Below the pieces are notes generated by a model. The model was not told where the DNA came from. It did no database searches and was given only the letters and a program-made list of their open reading frames with translations. Made by a program: the position numbers and the translations under genes. Positions 1-7,512 of a DNA stretch of 64,000 bases are shown here, piece by piece. Each line of letters starts with the position of its first letter. The stretch's first letter is position 1. The DNA is from an uncultured Chloroflexota bacterium (GTDB taxonomy: Bacteria; Chloroflexota; Dehalococcoidia; Lucifugimonadales; UBA1127): assembly GCA_913045315.1 (NCBI GenBank), contig CAJWQJ010000012.1, forward strand, positions 1 to 64,000. The letters run 5' to 3'.

Positions 1-50
1 GACGTGTTGGCCTCAGCAGAACTAAAGAGGTTGCAGCTCCTACCCACTAG
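1..50 (+). CDS. 3' tail of an upstream gene (partial)
   Basis: Reading from base 3, the frame gives fifteen codons ending RTKEVAAPTH and a TAG stop at 48-50. A strong hairpin terminator follows 12 bases later, which is the spacing expected for the end of a real gene. The visible residues are too few to name a family. The other forward frames either stop at once or run through the hairpin. Confidence 0.3.
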   Translation, partial: RVGLSRTKEVAAPTH

Positions 51-61
51 TTTGATTTTCT

Positions 62-106
62 ACAAAGAGCCAACTGGTTCAAAACCAGTTGGCTCTTTGT
101 ACTCAT
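62..106 (+). terminator. Intrinsic terminator, 18-bp perfect stem
   Basis: Bases 62-79 and 83-100 are perfect reverse complements around a three-base CAA loop. The tail ACTCATTTTA is only moderately T-rich. The hairpin lies just after the stop of the partial upstream gene and well before the next start, so it most likely ends that transcript. Bases 107-213 hold the leader of the next gene; I see no confident promoter boxes there. Confidence 0.7.
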
Positions 107-226
107 TTTACCTTTGAATTAACTCAATCGAATATTCGATATGAGTCTTTGCTGCGGAATGTATGAATCGTTCCGTGATCCGATAAATTGTAAGTCTAAT
201 TAGCTAGCTATTTACGGAGGCATGGT

Positions 227-1357
227 ATGGATCTTTCATTGACCGAAACGCAAACAATGCTAAAAAACTCTGCTAGAGAGTTTCTTGATCGGGAAGCACC
301 TCGTGCACTAATCAAAGAAATGGACGAATCAGATTCAGGATTTTCCCCCGAACTGTGGAGTCAGATGTCCGATATGGGTTGGGTAGGATTAGCGCTACCT
401 GAAAAGTATGGTGGTGGAGATGGTAATCTCACTGATGTTGGGGTTTTATTTGAAGAACTAGGATATGCTTGTGTAAGTTCACCATTACACTCATCGGTTT
501 TAATGGCTGGATTAGCTATTCTAGAAGCTGGATCAGAAGAACAAAAACAAAATCTACTCCCATCTATAGCAAACGGATCCCGAATTCTTGCTTTTGCAGT
601 CACTGAGCCTGAATATGGTTGGACTCCAGATTACGTGAACTTAAAAGCAGACCAATCTGGAGATAACTACATACTTAATGGGACAAAATTATTTGTTCCC
701 GACGCACAAATCGCAGATCAAATAATTGTTTTGGCACGTACAGCTCCTGGGGAGGAAAAAGGCCTTACAATGTTTCTAGTTGACGGTAATGCAAATGGCC
801 TTTCCAGAAGAGTTCTTCCAGGGTGGACAGGTGACAAACAATGCGAACTTAATTTCAATAACGTTGAAATACCTAGCTCATCAATACTAGGCCAAGTAAA
901 CGGTGGATGGGCACCATTTGCTTCTGTTTTAGATAAAGCAACTGCTGTGATATGTGCATATATGGTAGGAGGGATGCAAAAACTATATGAAATGTCGAAT
1001 GAATATAGCGTAAACCGAATCCATTTCGGCGTTCCTATCTCCACATTTCAGAGAGTTCAAGACTATATCATAGATATATTAAACCAAACAGAATCTGCTC
1101 GATGGACTACATACGAAGCTTTGTGGAAATTAGATGAGGGCCGGAATGATTCAGGAGAGTCAGTATCTATGGCAAAAGCTGTAGCAAGTCAGGGATATCC
1201 TCTAAGTGCTCAAGACGCACATCATGTACATGCTGGCACTGGTGCTGACATGGCCTATGGAATGTACCTATACACCAAAAAATCAAAAAATCTTCACAGC
1301 TATCTTGGAGATGCTTCCCATCACAAATCAAGAATTGCCCAGCTTCTAAATTTGTAA
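227..1357 (+). CDS. Acyl-CoA dehydrogenase family protein
   Basis: This is a 376-residue acyl-CoA dehydrogenase fold protein: an N-terminal helical domain from DLSLTETQTML, a middle beta domain with the FAD-contact segment FAVTEPEYGW near residue 125, and a C-terminal helical domain. Near the C-terminus the pattern HAGTGADMAYGMYLYTKKSK matches the HGGIGFTWEHDLHLY-type motif of the heterotetrameric FadE/ChsE enzymes that act on sterol- or bile-acid-like side chains. The usual catalytic Glu of classical enzymes is not obvious in the final helix, as expected for one subunit of a heteromer. ACGGAGG at 214-220 sets the ATG at 227. It stands alone between two terminators, so a partner subunit must lie elsewhere. 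Substrate unknown. Confidence 0.88.
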   Translation: MDLSLTETQTMLKNSAREFLDREAPRALIKEMDESDSGFSPELWSQMSDMGWVGLALPEKYGGGDGNLTDVGVLFEELGYACVSSPLHSSVLMAGLAILEAGSEEQKQNLLPSIANGSRILAFAVTEPEYGWTPDYVNLKADQSGDNYILNGTKLFVPDAQIADQIIVLARTAPGEEKGLTMFLVDGNANGLSRRVLPGWTGDKQCELNFNNVEIPSSSILGQVNGGWAPFASVLDKATAVICAYMVGGMQKLYEMSNEYSVNRIHFGVPISTFQRVQDYIIDILNQTESARWTTYEALWKLDEGRNDSGESVSMAKAVASQGYPLSAQDAHHVHAGTGADMAYGMYLYTKKSKNLHSYLGDASHHKSRIAQLLNL

Positions 1358-1364
1358 ATTAGAG

Positions 1365-1412
1365 GACCCACTGTGATGTTCTTAATCAAGAAACCACGGT
1401 GGGTCTTGTTTC
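1365..1412 (+). terminator. Intrinsic terminator after the acyl-CoA dehydrogenase
   Basis: GACCCACTGTG at 1365-1375 pairs with CACGGTGGGTC ending at 1405 with one G-T pair, and an inner GTTCTT/AAGAAAC extends the stem with one bulge. The following bases TTGTTTCTT are T-rich. It begins seven bases after the stop codon. Confidence 0.7.
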
Positions 1413-1475
1413 TTGTGACAGGATGCTGGAGTTTCTGGTATATTAATCTGAAAGAGTTTTCTTAACAGGGGAAAA

Positions 1476-1838
1476 ATGAGCAACAGATTAGATGACGAAT
1501 TAGATCAGATCCTAAGAAATGCAGGTTACGAAGACAGTGAAGTTCAGGATGAGCCGAAAAATAATCCGACAAACTACATCCCAAAGATCACTTCTCGTTA
1601 TTTAATACCAATAACATGCTTGCTTCTATCTTTCTTTATAATACAAGTAGTTATCCCCACAAGTTTTGTGAATAAAGTAATATTTTGGGGACTTCTGATT
1701 GTTTTTGTTGTCTTGTTCAGTGCATATTTATTAGAGTCTAAAACTTCTGAATTTCAACCAAAATGGAGAGGGAAGCCTGTAGAAAATGTTAAGAATAAAG
1801 GACTTATGAATAGGTTTATCGATTTTTTCAGGTCTTGA
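1476..1838 (+). CDS. Small membrane protein, function unknown
   Basis: A 120-residue protein with an acidic, soluble N-terminus (residues 1-40), two predicted membrane helices (about 43-63 and 67-87) and a basic C-terminal tail containing the short motif PKWRGKPVE. I do not recognise the family. A WRG motif after a helical hairpin suggests a cytoplasmic tail but gives no function. The start is supported by AGGGGA just upstream. It is monocistronic: it follows a terminator and converges on modC, whose stop lies 11 bases away. TTGTGA and TATATT upstream could be a promoter but the spacing of about 20 is long. Confidence 0.7.
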   Translation: MSNRLDDELDQILRNAGYEDSEVQDEPKNNPTNYIPKITSRYLIPITCLLLSFFIIQVVIPTSFVNKVIFWGLLIVFVVLFSAYLLESKTSEFQPKWRGKPVENVKNKGLMNRFIDFFRS

Positions 1839-1849
1839 AAATCTTTAAA

Positions 1850-2953
1850 CTATAATTCCGGTACTGATTCTACATAAATAGAATTTGTTTTGATAATTAA
1901 GTATACATCCTCTCCAATATTCAATCCGAGTTTATTTGAAGATTCGTGTGTGATTTCAGACATAATTGAAACCCCATTCGACTCAGCAAGAACGAGAACT
2001 GATGTATCCAACGATTTCATATCAGTAATAGATGCATTTATTATATTCCTAGCACTTATTCCTTCAACAGGCTTATTAGCTAAAATAACATCCTTAGCGT
2101 GTATAGATATGTTAACAACAGATCCTTCAGGCTGATCAATCAACGGTGTCCATAAAATTAAACCATTTACTGAACTCTTAGTAATACCATTTGAGATAAT
2201 ATTTTCTAACACATTTACTTTTAAAACAGTTTGTAATTCTTCATCATCAAAATATTCTTTGTCTTCTAGTTCCCAAAATAATTTCATTAGTTCACCATAT
2301 CTAGTAGTTTTCCCAGATTTCATAAATAATATATAGTCGGCAAATGTTAAAATTTCAGAAAATGAATGCGTGACATATATAATCGGTATATGAAATTGCC
2401 TATTCACATCTTGTAAAGTTTTGAGAATATGGTTTCTAGAAAAATTATCGACTGAAACCAGCGGTTCATCTAATAAAAGTATCTCTGGAAAACTGCATAA
2501 CGTTCTAGCAAGAGCAACTCTTTGCTTTTCACCCCCTGATAAGTTTTTAACATCACGATCAACAAGATGGCCAAGGTTAAGTAAATCAACCAACCATTTT
2601 GGATCAATACTCATAGTTTCATCTTTTAATTTATTGTATCCATAATAAATATTCTCATTCACATTCAAATGAGGAAAAAGTGATGAATCTTGCATAACAT
2701 AACCTATACTACGTTTTTCAGGAGGGATATCTATTTTAAAATCAGAAGAGAATAAAACAGTGTCAAAGGATTTAACCAAACCCGAATCTGGTTTAAATTT
2801 ACCTGAAATGCAATTAAGTAATGTGGTTTTTCCTGTTCCAGAAGGTGCAAATATCGCACTTATTCCTCGTTTAAATTGAACATTAGCCTTAAGTTCAAAA
2901 TTTTCAAATTTTTTTATTAGGGAAACTTCTAAAATGTTATCAATAATTTCCAT
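1850..2953 (-). CDS. modC: Molybdate ABC transporter ATPase ModC
   Basis: ATPase subunit of the molybdate (or tungstate) importer, cytoplasmic face of the membrane, 367 residues. Walker A APSGTGKTT is at 36-44, the signature LSGGEKQR at about 138-145 and Walker B ILLLDEP at about 158-164. The C-terminal third carries a MOP-like oxyanion-binding region, starting around GISARNIINASI, which separates ModC from other importer ATPases. It lies 12 bases after modB in the order modA-modB-modC on the minus strand. ModC normally couples ATP hydrolysis to uptake by ModB. Tungstate specificity cannot be excluded from sequence. Confidence 0.9.
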   Translation of the reverse strand: MEIIDNILEVSLIKKFENFELKANVQFKRGISAIFAPSGTGKTTLLNCISGKFKPDSGLVKSFDTVLFSSDFKIDIPPEKRSIGYVMQDSSLFPHLNVNENIYYGYNKLKDETMSIDPKWLVDLLNLGHLVDRDVKNLSGGEKQRVALARTLCSFPEILLLDEPLVSVDNFSRNHILKTLQDVNRQFHIPIIYVTHSFSEILTFADYILFMKSGKTTRYGELMKLFWELEDKEYFDDEELQTVLKVNVLENIISNGITKSSVNGLILWTPLIDQPEGSVVNISIHAKDVILANKPVEGISARNIINASITDMKSLDTSVLVLAESNGVSIMSEITHESSNKLGLNIGEDVYLIIKTNSIYVESVPEL

Positions 2954-2965
2954 GAATCAACCCAA

Positions 2966-3625
2966 TTAATGATTTATTAATTTTCTATGAACTATTAAAA
3001 CAAAAAAAGCAAGCACAACAGACAATAATATATACCTAAGAGCAGATTGATCATCGCCAGTCTGCAAACTTGTGAAAATCGCCAAAGGCAAAGTTTGAGT
3101 TTTTCCCGGGATATTCCCGGCCACCACAATCGTAGCACCAAATTCACCAATTGCTCGACCAAAAGCAAGAATTATACCTGCATATATACCTTTGCGAGAA
3201 AGTGGCAGGGTAATTTTAAAAAAAGTTAACCAATATCCAGTGCCTAAACTTCTAGAAACAAACTCTAAATTCTTATCCACACTCGAAAATGCCACTTCAA
3301 TCGAACGTATCATTATAGGTAATGATACAATGCCAGCAGCCAATGAAGCCGCAATCCATGTAAATAATATATCCATTTTCCCAATACCAAACCATCTATC
3401 AAGTATTGATCCATCACTAAATAGAAACAACAATGCGTATCCGGTAACTACTGGAGGTAGAACTAAAGGCAAGCTTAAAAATGTATCAAACAATGATTTT
3501 CCAAAGAATTCTTTTCTGGAAAGAATCCAGCCTGCAAATAATGCGAATGGAAGACAAACAAGAACTCCCACTCCTGCAACTTGCAAGGATAAAATGAAAA
3601 TTTGGATCTCTTCACTATATAACAA
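2966..3625 (-). CDS. modB: Molybdate ABC transporter permease ModB
   Basis: Membrane subunit of the molybdate importer, 219 residues with about five to six membrane helices. The cytoplasmic EAA loop is visible as GRAIGEFGATIVVAGNIPG, and LSLPLVLPPVVTGY is the usual ModB second-helix motif. Length is normal for the family. The start is a TTG; no in-frame ATG lies nearby, and GAAGG sits about seven bases before it, which supports this choice. It lies between modA (41-base gap) and modC (12-base gap), so the three are almost certainly one transcription unit. Confidence 0.9.
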   Translation of the reverse strand: MLYSEEIQIFILSLQVAGVGVLVCLPFALFAGWILSRKEFFGKSLFDTFLSLPLVLPPVVTGYALLFLFSDGSILDRWFGIGKMDILFTWIAASLAAGIVSLPIMIRSIEVAFSSVDKNLEFVSRSLGTGYWLTFFKITLPLSRKGIYAGIILAFGRAIGEFGATIVVAGNIPGKTQTLPLAIFTSLQTGDDQSALRYILLSVVLAFFVLIVHRKLINH

Positions 3626-3666
3626 CGTTATACCTTCATTTTTGAATAAAACTTATGGAACCATCG

Positions 3667-4437
3667 TTAATTAAAATCTTCACTTACTATAAAACCATAT
3701 TTTGAAAATATTTTTGAGGATTGCTTAGACTTAAAAACCTCGATCATTTTTTTTACAGAATATTTTTTACTGGAAGTATCCAATATGCTCACGGGATAAC
3801 GAATTGGCAAGTGAGATTCCTCAGGTATTAAATACAAAAGTTCCAGATCGGCATTAATTACATCCGTTTTATACACTATCCCAACATCAGCATTACCACT
3901 TATAACATATTGCAGTGTATCTCTAACATTCATTCCGTAAATCAATCTATCTTTCAAAAAAGGTTGTAATTGATAATAATCAAAAAATTGTTGTGCATAT
4001 AAACCAGATGGTGCAAACCTAGGGTCAGTAACAGCAATTCGTCTAATTGCCTTATTATTTAAACTTGAATGATCTGATATTTTATATTGGTTTTTTTTTC
4101 CAACAATTGCCAATCTATTAGAAATCAAATTAAATCTTGACGATTGATAGTTGGTTTGGTTTCTATCAAGAACAATAATAGGGTCAGACCCTGCAGCTAT
4201 AAATATATCTGGCTTAGCACCTCGAACAATTTGATTTGCTAAAAAACCAGAGCCACCATAACTTATTAAAACATCATCAAAGGTTGAACCTGAAGAAGAA
4301 CTCACTTCATTTAATGCATTCATCATGCTTGAAGGGGCAAATATTACAATCGACTTATCGCTATTAAAACTACATCCTGCCAGTAGAATTCCGTTACCAA
4401 GAATTAATATGAATATTAGTCTTGCAAAACTATACAT
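3667..4437 (-). CDS. modA: Molybdate-binding lipoprotein ModA
   Basis: Substrate-binding protein of the molybdate importer, 256 residues. The N-terminus has a signal helix and lipobox LAGC at 19-22, so it is predicted to be membrane-anchored on the outside through Cys22. Family motifs are in order: GSGFLANQI, AKPDIFIAAG, DPRFAPSGLYAQ, NVRDTLQYVISGNADVGIVY and a C-terminal SKIFSKYGF. It is first of modABC and follows the ferredoxin gene by 59 bases. That gap holds an imperfect inverted repeat (4445-4461, CCTC...GAGG) that I cannot assign to a ModE site. Confidence 0.9.
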   Translation of the reverse strand: MYSFARLIFILILGNGILLAGCSFNSDKSIVIFAPSSMMNALNEVSSSSGSTFDDVLISYGGSGFLANQIVRGAKPDIFIAAGSDPIIVLDRNQTNYQSSRFNLISNRLAIVGKKNQYKISDHSSLNNKAIRRIAVTDPRFAPSGLYAQQFFDYYQLQPFLKDRLIYGMNVRDTLQYVISGNADVGIVYKTDVINADLELLYLIPEESHLPIRYPVSILDTSSKKYSVKKMIEVFKSKQSSKIFSKYGFIVSEDFN

Positions 4438-4496
4438 ACTAGGACCTCAACAATATCGAGGCTGGATACTCAAACCCTTTTAACGGAGGGATTGTT

Positions 4497-4796
4497 TTAC
4501 CCACCTAGATTTCGAGGGGCATTGTCAGTTGCTTCCTTTAATTCATCAAGGTCTTTTCCAACAAAAAAATCATAATTAAGCTTTGTAAAGCTCTCTTCTC
4601 CACCAGGAACGTCATCTTCGGCATAAATAGCTGTTACCGGACAAACAGGTTCACAAGCAGCACAATCAATACACTCATCAGGATTAATAAACATCTGATT
4701 GTCATCTTCTGTTGTATAAATACAATCAACAGGACACACATCTATACATGCACCATCCTTAAGCCCCACACAAGGAGATGTTATTATATAGGTCAT
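4497..4796 (-). CDS. 7Fe ferredoxin (3Fe-4S plus 4Fe-4S)
   Basis: A 99-residue electron carrier. Counting from the chosen Met, cysteines lie at 9, 17, 21, 25, 42, 45, 48 and 52. The C-x7-C-x3-CP first motif, lacking the cysteine found in 2x[4Fe-4S] proteins, and the C-x2-C-x2-C-x3-CP second motif match Thermus and Azotobacter type seven-iron ferredoxins. A longer reading from 4850 exists, but homology begins at MTYIITSPC and a G-rich stretch lies about eight bases upstream. It is between lrp and modA on the same strand. Its redox partner is not shown by context. Confidence 0.9.
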   Translation of the reverse strand: MTYIITSPCVGLKDGACIDVCPVDCIYTTEDDNQMFINPDECIDCAACEPVCPVTAIYAEDDVPGGEESFTKLNYDFFVGKDLDELKEATDNAPRNLGG

Positions 4797-4876
4797 ATTT
4801 TGAGCCCCCATTCCTAAGTAATTAAAATGATTATTAAAGCACATTAACACAGGATTACATAGTTTACCACAAGTAC

Positions 4877-4900
4877 AAAATTAATAAACTTATTAATTTT
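4877..4900 (-). terminator. AT-only hairpin at the lrp stop codon
   Basis: Bases 4877-4887 and 4890-4900 are perfect reverse complements around a two-base loop, touching the stop codon of the Lrp gene. On the minus strand the 3' arm ends in TTTT. The all-AT stem would be weak, so this may be an attenuator between lrp and the ferredoxin gene or only part of the inverted-repeat pattern seen elsewhere in the window. Confidence 0.35.
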
Positions 4901-5340
4901 TAAAAACTTATAAATTGTTGGCGTTTTCTAACTGATAAAGAAACAAACGTTTCAGTGCGCCTAACTCCAGGTATTACACCAACTCTAGTCTTAAGGAAAT
5001 CTCCTAAATCCCCTGGAGAAGGCAAAATTACCCAAGCAAACATATCAAATGAACCCGTAGTTACTGATACCCAAGATGACTCCTCTAAATCCATCAGATG
5101 ACTTGATACTAAATCAAACTTATCTGGATCTACTTGTACACCTATTAATGCCTCAGTTTCAAACCCTAAAGCTTCCGGATCCGGAATAACACTAAAACGT
5201 ATAACTCCATCATTTATTAGTCTCTTCAAACGCCGTCGAATAGTTCCTTCACTAACACGAATAATTCTTGCGAGTTGAGAATTTGAAGCACGTCCATCTG
5301 ATTGCAAAGCTTTTACCAATTTTCTATCTAATTCGTCCAT
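4900..5340 (-). CDS. Lrp/AsnC family transcriptional regulator
   Basis: A 146-residue regulator of the feast/famine family. The N-terminus from MDELDRKLVKALQ through NSQLARIIRVSEGTIRRRLKRL is the winged helix-turn-helix (about residues 1-50), and the rest is the RAM/AsnC ligand and oligomerisation domain (about 65-140), with GSFDMFAWVIL as the typical central strand. Such proteins bind DNA as octamers and usually sense amino acids. It is 19 bases after the VWA gene on the same strand and upstream of the ferredoxin and modABC. Target genes and ligand cannot be read from the sequence; the palindrome at 7421-7468 is one possible site. Confidence 0.9.
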   Translation of the reverse strand: MDELDRKLVKALQSDGRASNSQLARIIRVSEGTIRRRLKRLINDGVIRFSVIPDPEALGFETEALIGVQVDPDKFDLVSSHLMDLEESSWVSVTTGSFDMFAWVILPSPGDLGDFLKTRVGVIPGVRRTETFVSLSVRKRQQFISF

Positions 5341-5359
5341 AAAAACACCTAAACAATTA

Positions 5360-7342
5360 TTAATTTATTCGGGACCGACGATTGTTTACAAAATCAACAA
5401 CTAGATATTCACCTAGTTTTTCTGGAGTAGAATAGAATGCTCTTCCTTGATTCATTTTAGTTAGCTTCTCAACAAAATTAATTAAATATTGACTTGCTTC
5501 CAACATAAAAGTATTAATCGTTATTCTTTCTCGAGTACAGAGGTTAACTTGATTAAGAGTTTCTCGAATTGTTTTTGGATGAGGGGGGTAATCAAAAAAA
5601 GAATAATTACCTTCCAAATGTGAAGTGGGTTCTCCATCTGTAATCATAAGAATTTGTTTATTGCTTCCTTTATGTTTTTTCAGCAATTTTCGAGCAAGCA
5701 TAAATGCGTGATGCATATTTGTTCCTGATGTAGTAAAATTCCAACTCAACATTGGAACTTCTGTTTCTTTAATTTCAATAGCATAATCAGAAAAACCCAC
5801 AATATATACGAGATCACGGGGAAACATACCTCTAATCAATGCAGATAAGGCCAAGGTTGCTTTTTTTGCAGCTTTGAAACTACCAAAATATCCCATTGAT
5901 CTACTTTGATCTATTAAAATCACTGTAGCTGATTTAACAGAATCTTCTCGCTGGATAATTTCAAAATCATCAGAAATTAGTTTAATTGGAATTGAAACTT
6001 GATCACGATTTAATGCATTTCTTAAGGTTTTTGATATATCAAGGTCTAATGACTCTCCAAATGTAAATGGTTTAGTATAATCAGATGCTTCACCTATCCT
6101 TCCGTGCTCCAATAAATCATGACTACCGAAAGTGTCACGATTCATGTTTCCAAAAACATCTTTCAATGAGTTCTGAGCTATCTTTCTTATTCCTCTAGGG
6201 GTTAATTTCAATTCACCGTCCACAATTTGAGCATATCCCAATTTTTCAAGTAATGAAGCAATCTCATCCAAATTGCTAATCTCTTCCTTAAAATCAAAGC
6301 CCATTATTCTTTCAATACTTTCAAAATCTAAACCATCAAGTGAACCCGAATCTAAAGCAGACTGAAGCTGATTCTCAAGATCATGCAAAAGTTCAATCTG
6401 CCGCAATGGATCAAAATTTTCTGAGTCCATTTCACCTGAAAAATAGTTTTCATCTCTACCTTGAGTACCGTTGGTATCTCTTTGCAAAGCATCAGAAACA
6501 TCATTACCAAAAACCGATGAGATAACGTCAATTGCCTGCTGCCATTGTGAACGGGGCATTATAGAACTTAATCGAGTCATATTATTTAAAACTTCAGATG
6601 CTTTCCCTTCATAACTAGGAAATCCTTCCTGAGATGCTTGTCCGTTTTCATTTCCGTTTTCATTTCCGTTTTCATTTCCGTTTTCATTTCCGTTTTCATT
6701 AAAATTATTGGAACTATCATCACCAGAAATTGATGAGTCATCTGAGTGAATTAGTGAAGAATTTTCCTTAATTTTTTGTTGAAACATATCCAAAATTTTT
6801 TGTTGCAAATCTTGCAAAGCTTTTAATAATTGATCGAAAGCTTTAGATGCAATTTCATCCAAAAAATCATACTTATATAAGTCGTCAATTTTTCCAGAAA
6901 TCGTTTCAGGAAGATTTTCCAGAAATTGTTTTCTCTGATCCATCTGATCTATTTGATTTTGATTAGAATCGCCATTACTGGATTCACTACCATTAAAAAG
7001 ATCTTCATACTCATAAATTTCCTTTTGATCGTTAATAAAGTTCAATTCCTTATTGAGAATTTCATTTATTTTTTCATTCAAACTATTTCTAATTTCTTCC
7101 ATCTCATATGGATTGATCATCTGTTCCTTCCGTTTACGAACCTGATCAATCATCTGACGTAAACCACGGGCATCCGTGCCATCAGGAAATCTCATCCCGT
7201 TGTTCATAAGATTTCTCAAAGAACGTTCAATGTTTCCATTTTCAAGTATCTGATCATATATCGCATCAAGAATTGATTCTTCGTCCAGAACCAAATCTGA
7301 TATTCTTTCATTCCATTTTGAATATATAAATCGCTCTATCAA
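5360..7342 (-). CDS. VWA-domain protein, magnesium-chelatase ChlD-like
   Basis: A 660-residue protein with a C-terminal von Willebrand A domain. The metal-ion-dependent adhesion site is intact: D478-x-S480-x-S482, T541 in TSGTN and D569 in ITDGEP. The N-terminal half is helical and charged, and an Asn/Glu/Gly-rich linker around residues 215-240 is built from NENG repeats. Proteins of this kind usually work with a MoxR- or BchI-like AAA ATPase; none lies in this window. I choose the TTG at 7342 because AGGAGAG lies five bases upstream and a TTGACA box lies about 50 bases upstream. An ATG at 7426 in the same frame falls inside a 48-bp palindrome. It probably leads an operon with lrp. Confidence 0.82.
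   Translation of the reverse strand: MIERFIYSKWNERISDLVLDEESILDAIYDQILENGNIERSLRNLMNNGMRFPDGTDARGLRQMIDQVRKRKEQMINPYEMEEIRNSLNEKINEILNKELNFINDQKEIYEYEDLFNGSESSNGDSNQNQIDQMDQRKQFLENLPETISGKIDDLYKYDFLDEIASKAFDQLLKALQDLQQKILDMFQQKIKENSSLIHSDDSSISGDDSSNNFNENGNENGNENGNENGNENGQASQEGFPSYEGKASEVLNNMTRLSSIMPRSQWQQAIDVISSVFGNDVSDALQRDTNGTQGRDENYFSGEMDSENFDPLRQIELLHDLENQLQSALDSGSLDGLDFESIERIMGFDFKEEISNLDEIASLLEKLGYAQIVDGELKLTPRGIRKIAQNSLKDVFGNMNRDTFGSHDLLEHGRIGEASDYTKPFTFGESLDLDISKTLRNALNRDQVSIPIKLISDDFEIIQREDSVKSATVILIDQSRSMGYFGSFKAAKKATLALSALIRGMFPRDLVYIVGFSDYAIEIKETEVPMLSWNFTTSGTNMHHAFMLARKLLKKHKGSNKQILMITDGEPTSHLEGNYSFFDYPPHPKTIRETLNQVNLCTRERITINTFMLEASQYLINFVEKLTKMNQGRAFYSTPEKLGEYLVVDFVNNRRSRIN
6641..6698 (-). 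repeat. 12-bp tandem repeat encoding NENG
   Basis: About 4.8 copies of the unit TTTCCGTTTTCA (plus strand) run without change from 6641 to 6698, inside the VWA gene. On the coding strand each unit reads Asn-Glu-Asn-Gly, so copy-number changes keep the frame and only lengthen or shorten the linker before the VWA domain. Identical copies at DNA level suggest recent slippage. Confidence 0.9.
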
Positions 7343-7368
7343 TACGCTCTCCTGACAACGCCTAACAA

Positions 7369-7398
7369 TAATTACGCTAAGTAACAGAAGATTGTCAA
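7369..7398 (-). promoter_or_regulatory. Probable promoter of the VWA-lrp operon
   Basis: On the minus strand a perfect TTGACA lies at 7398-7393. Eighteen bases downstream is TAATTA (7374-7369), a weak -10. This would start a transcript about 20 bases before the chosen TTG start codon, with the ribosome binding site inside it. Confidence 0.4.
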
Positions 7399-7420
7399 TG
7401 AATAAATATATATTCCAATC

Positions 7421-7468
7421 AACCATCCAATATATTTCATCGCTTGCGATGAAATATATTGGATGGTT
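7421..7468. repeat. 48-bp perfect inverted repeat in a divergent promoter region
   Basis: Bases 7421-7443 and 7446-7468 are perfect 23-base reverse complements separated by only two bases (TT). The element lies between the VWA gene (minus, start 7342) and gatB (plus, start 7513), so it cannot be a terminator for either. It sits 23 bases beyond the probable -35 box of the VWA gene and about 45 bases before gatB. It could be an operator for one or both genes or a cruciform-forming element. No similar copy was noticed elsewhere in the window. Confidence 0.85.
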
Positions 7469-7512
7469 ATACTTATAAACGAATTAAAAAATATATGGAT
7501 TAAATTGATACA

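Noticed and set aside
3192-3674. Plus-strand gene of 160 codons opposite modB
   Set aside because: It is the reverse shadow of modB, which has clear permease motifs.
4438-4496. ModE operator before modA
   Set aside because: The inverted repeat CCTC...GAGG at 4445-4461 is imperfect and does not match the known ModE consensus; no ModE gene is present.
4797-4850. N-terminal extension of the ferredoxin
   Set aside because: The extra 18 residues match no ferredoxin and the normal family start is MTYIITSPC.
5175-5188. 14-bp palindrome in the Lrp gene
   Set aside because: Arms of 7 bases are expected several times by chance and it is within conserved coding sequence.
6641-6698. CRISPR-like repeat
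   Set aside because: The units are 12 bases, directly adjacent without spacers, and in frame in a coding region.
7343-7426. Longer N-terminus of the VWA protein from the ATG at 7426
   Set aside because: That ATG lies inside the 48-bp palindrome and has no ribosome site, while the TTG at 7342 has AGGAGAG five bases upstream and a TTGACA box behind it.
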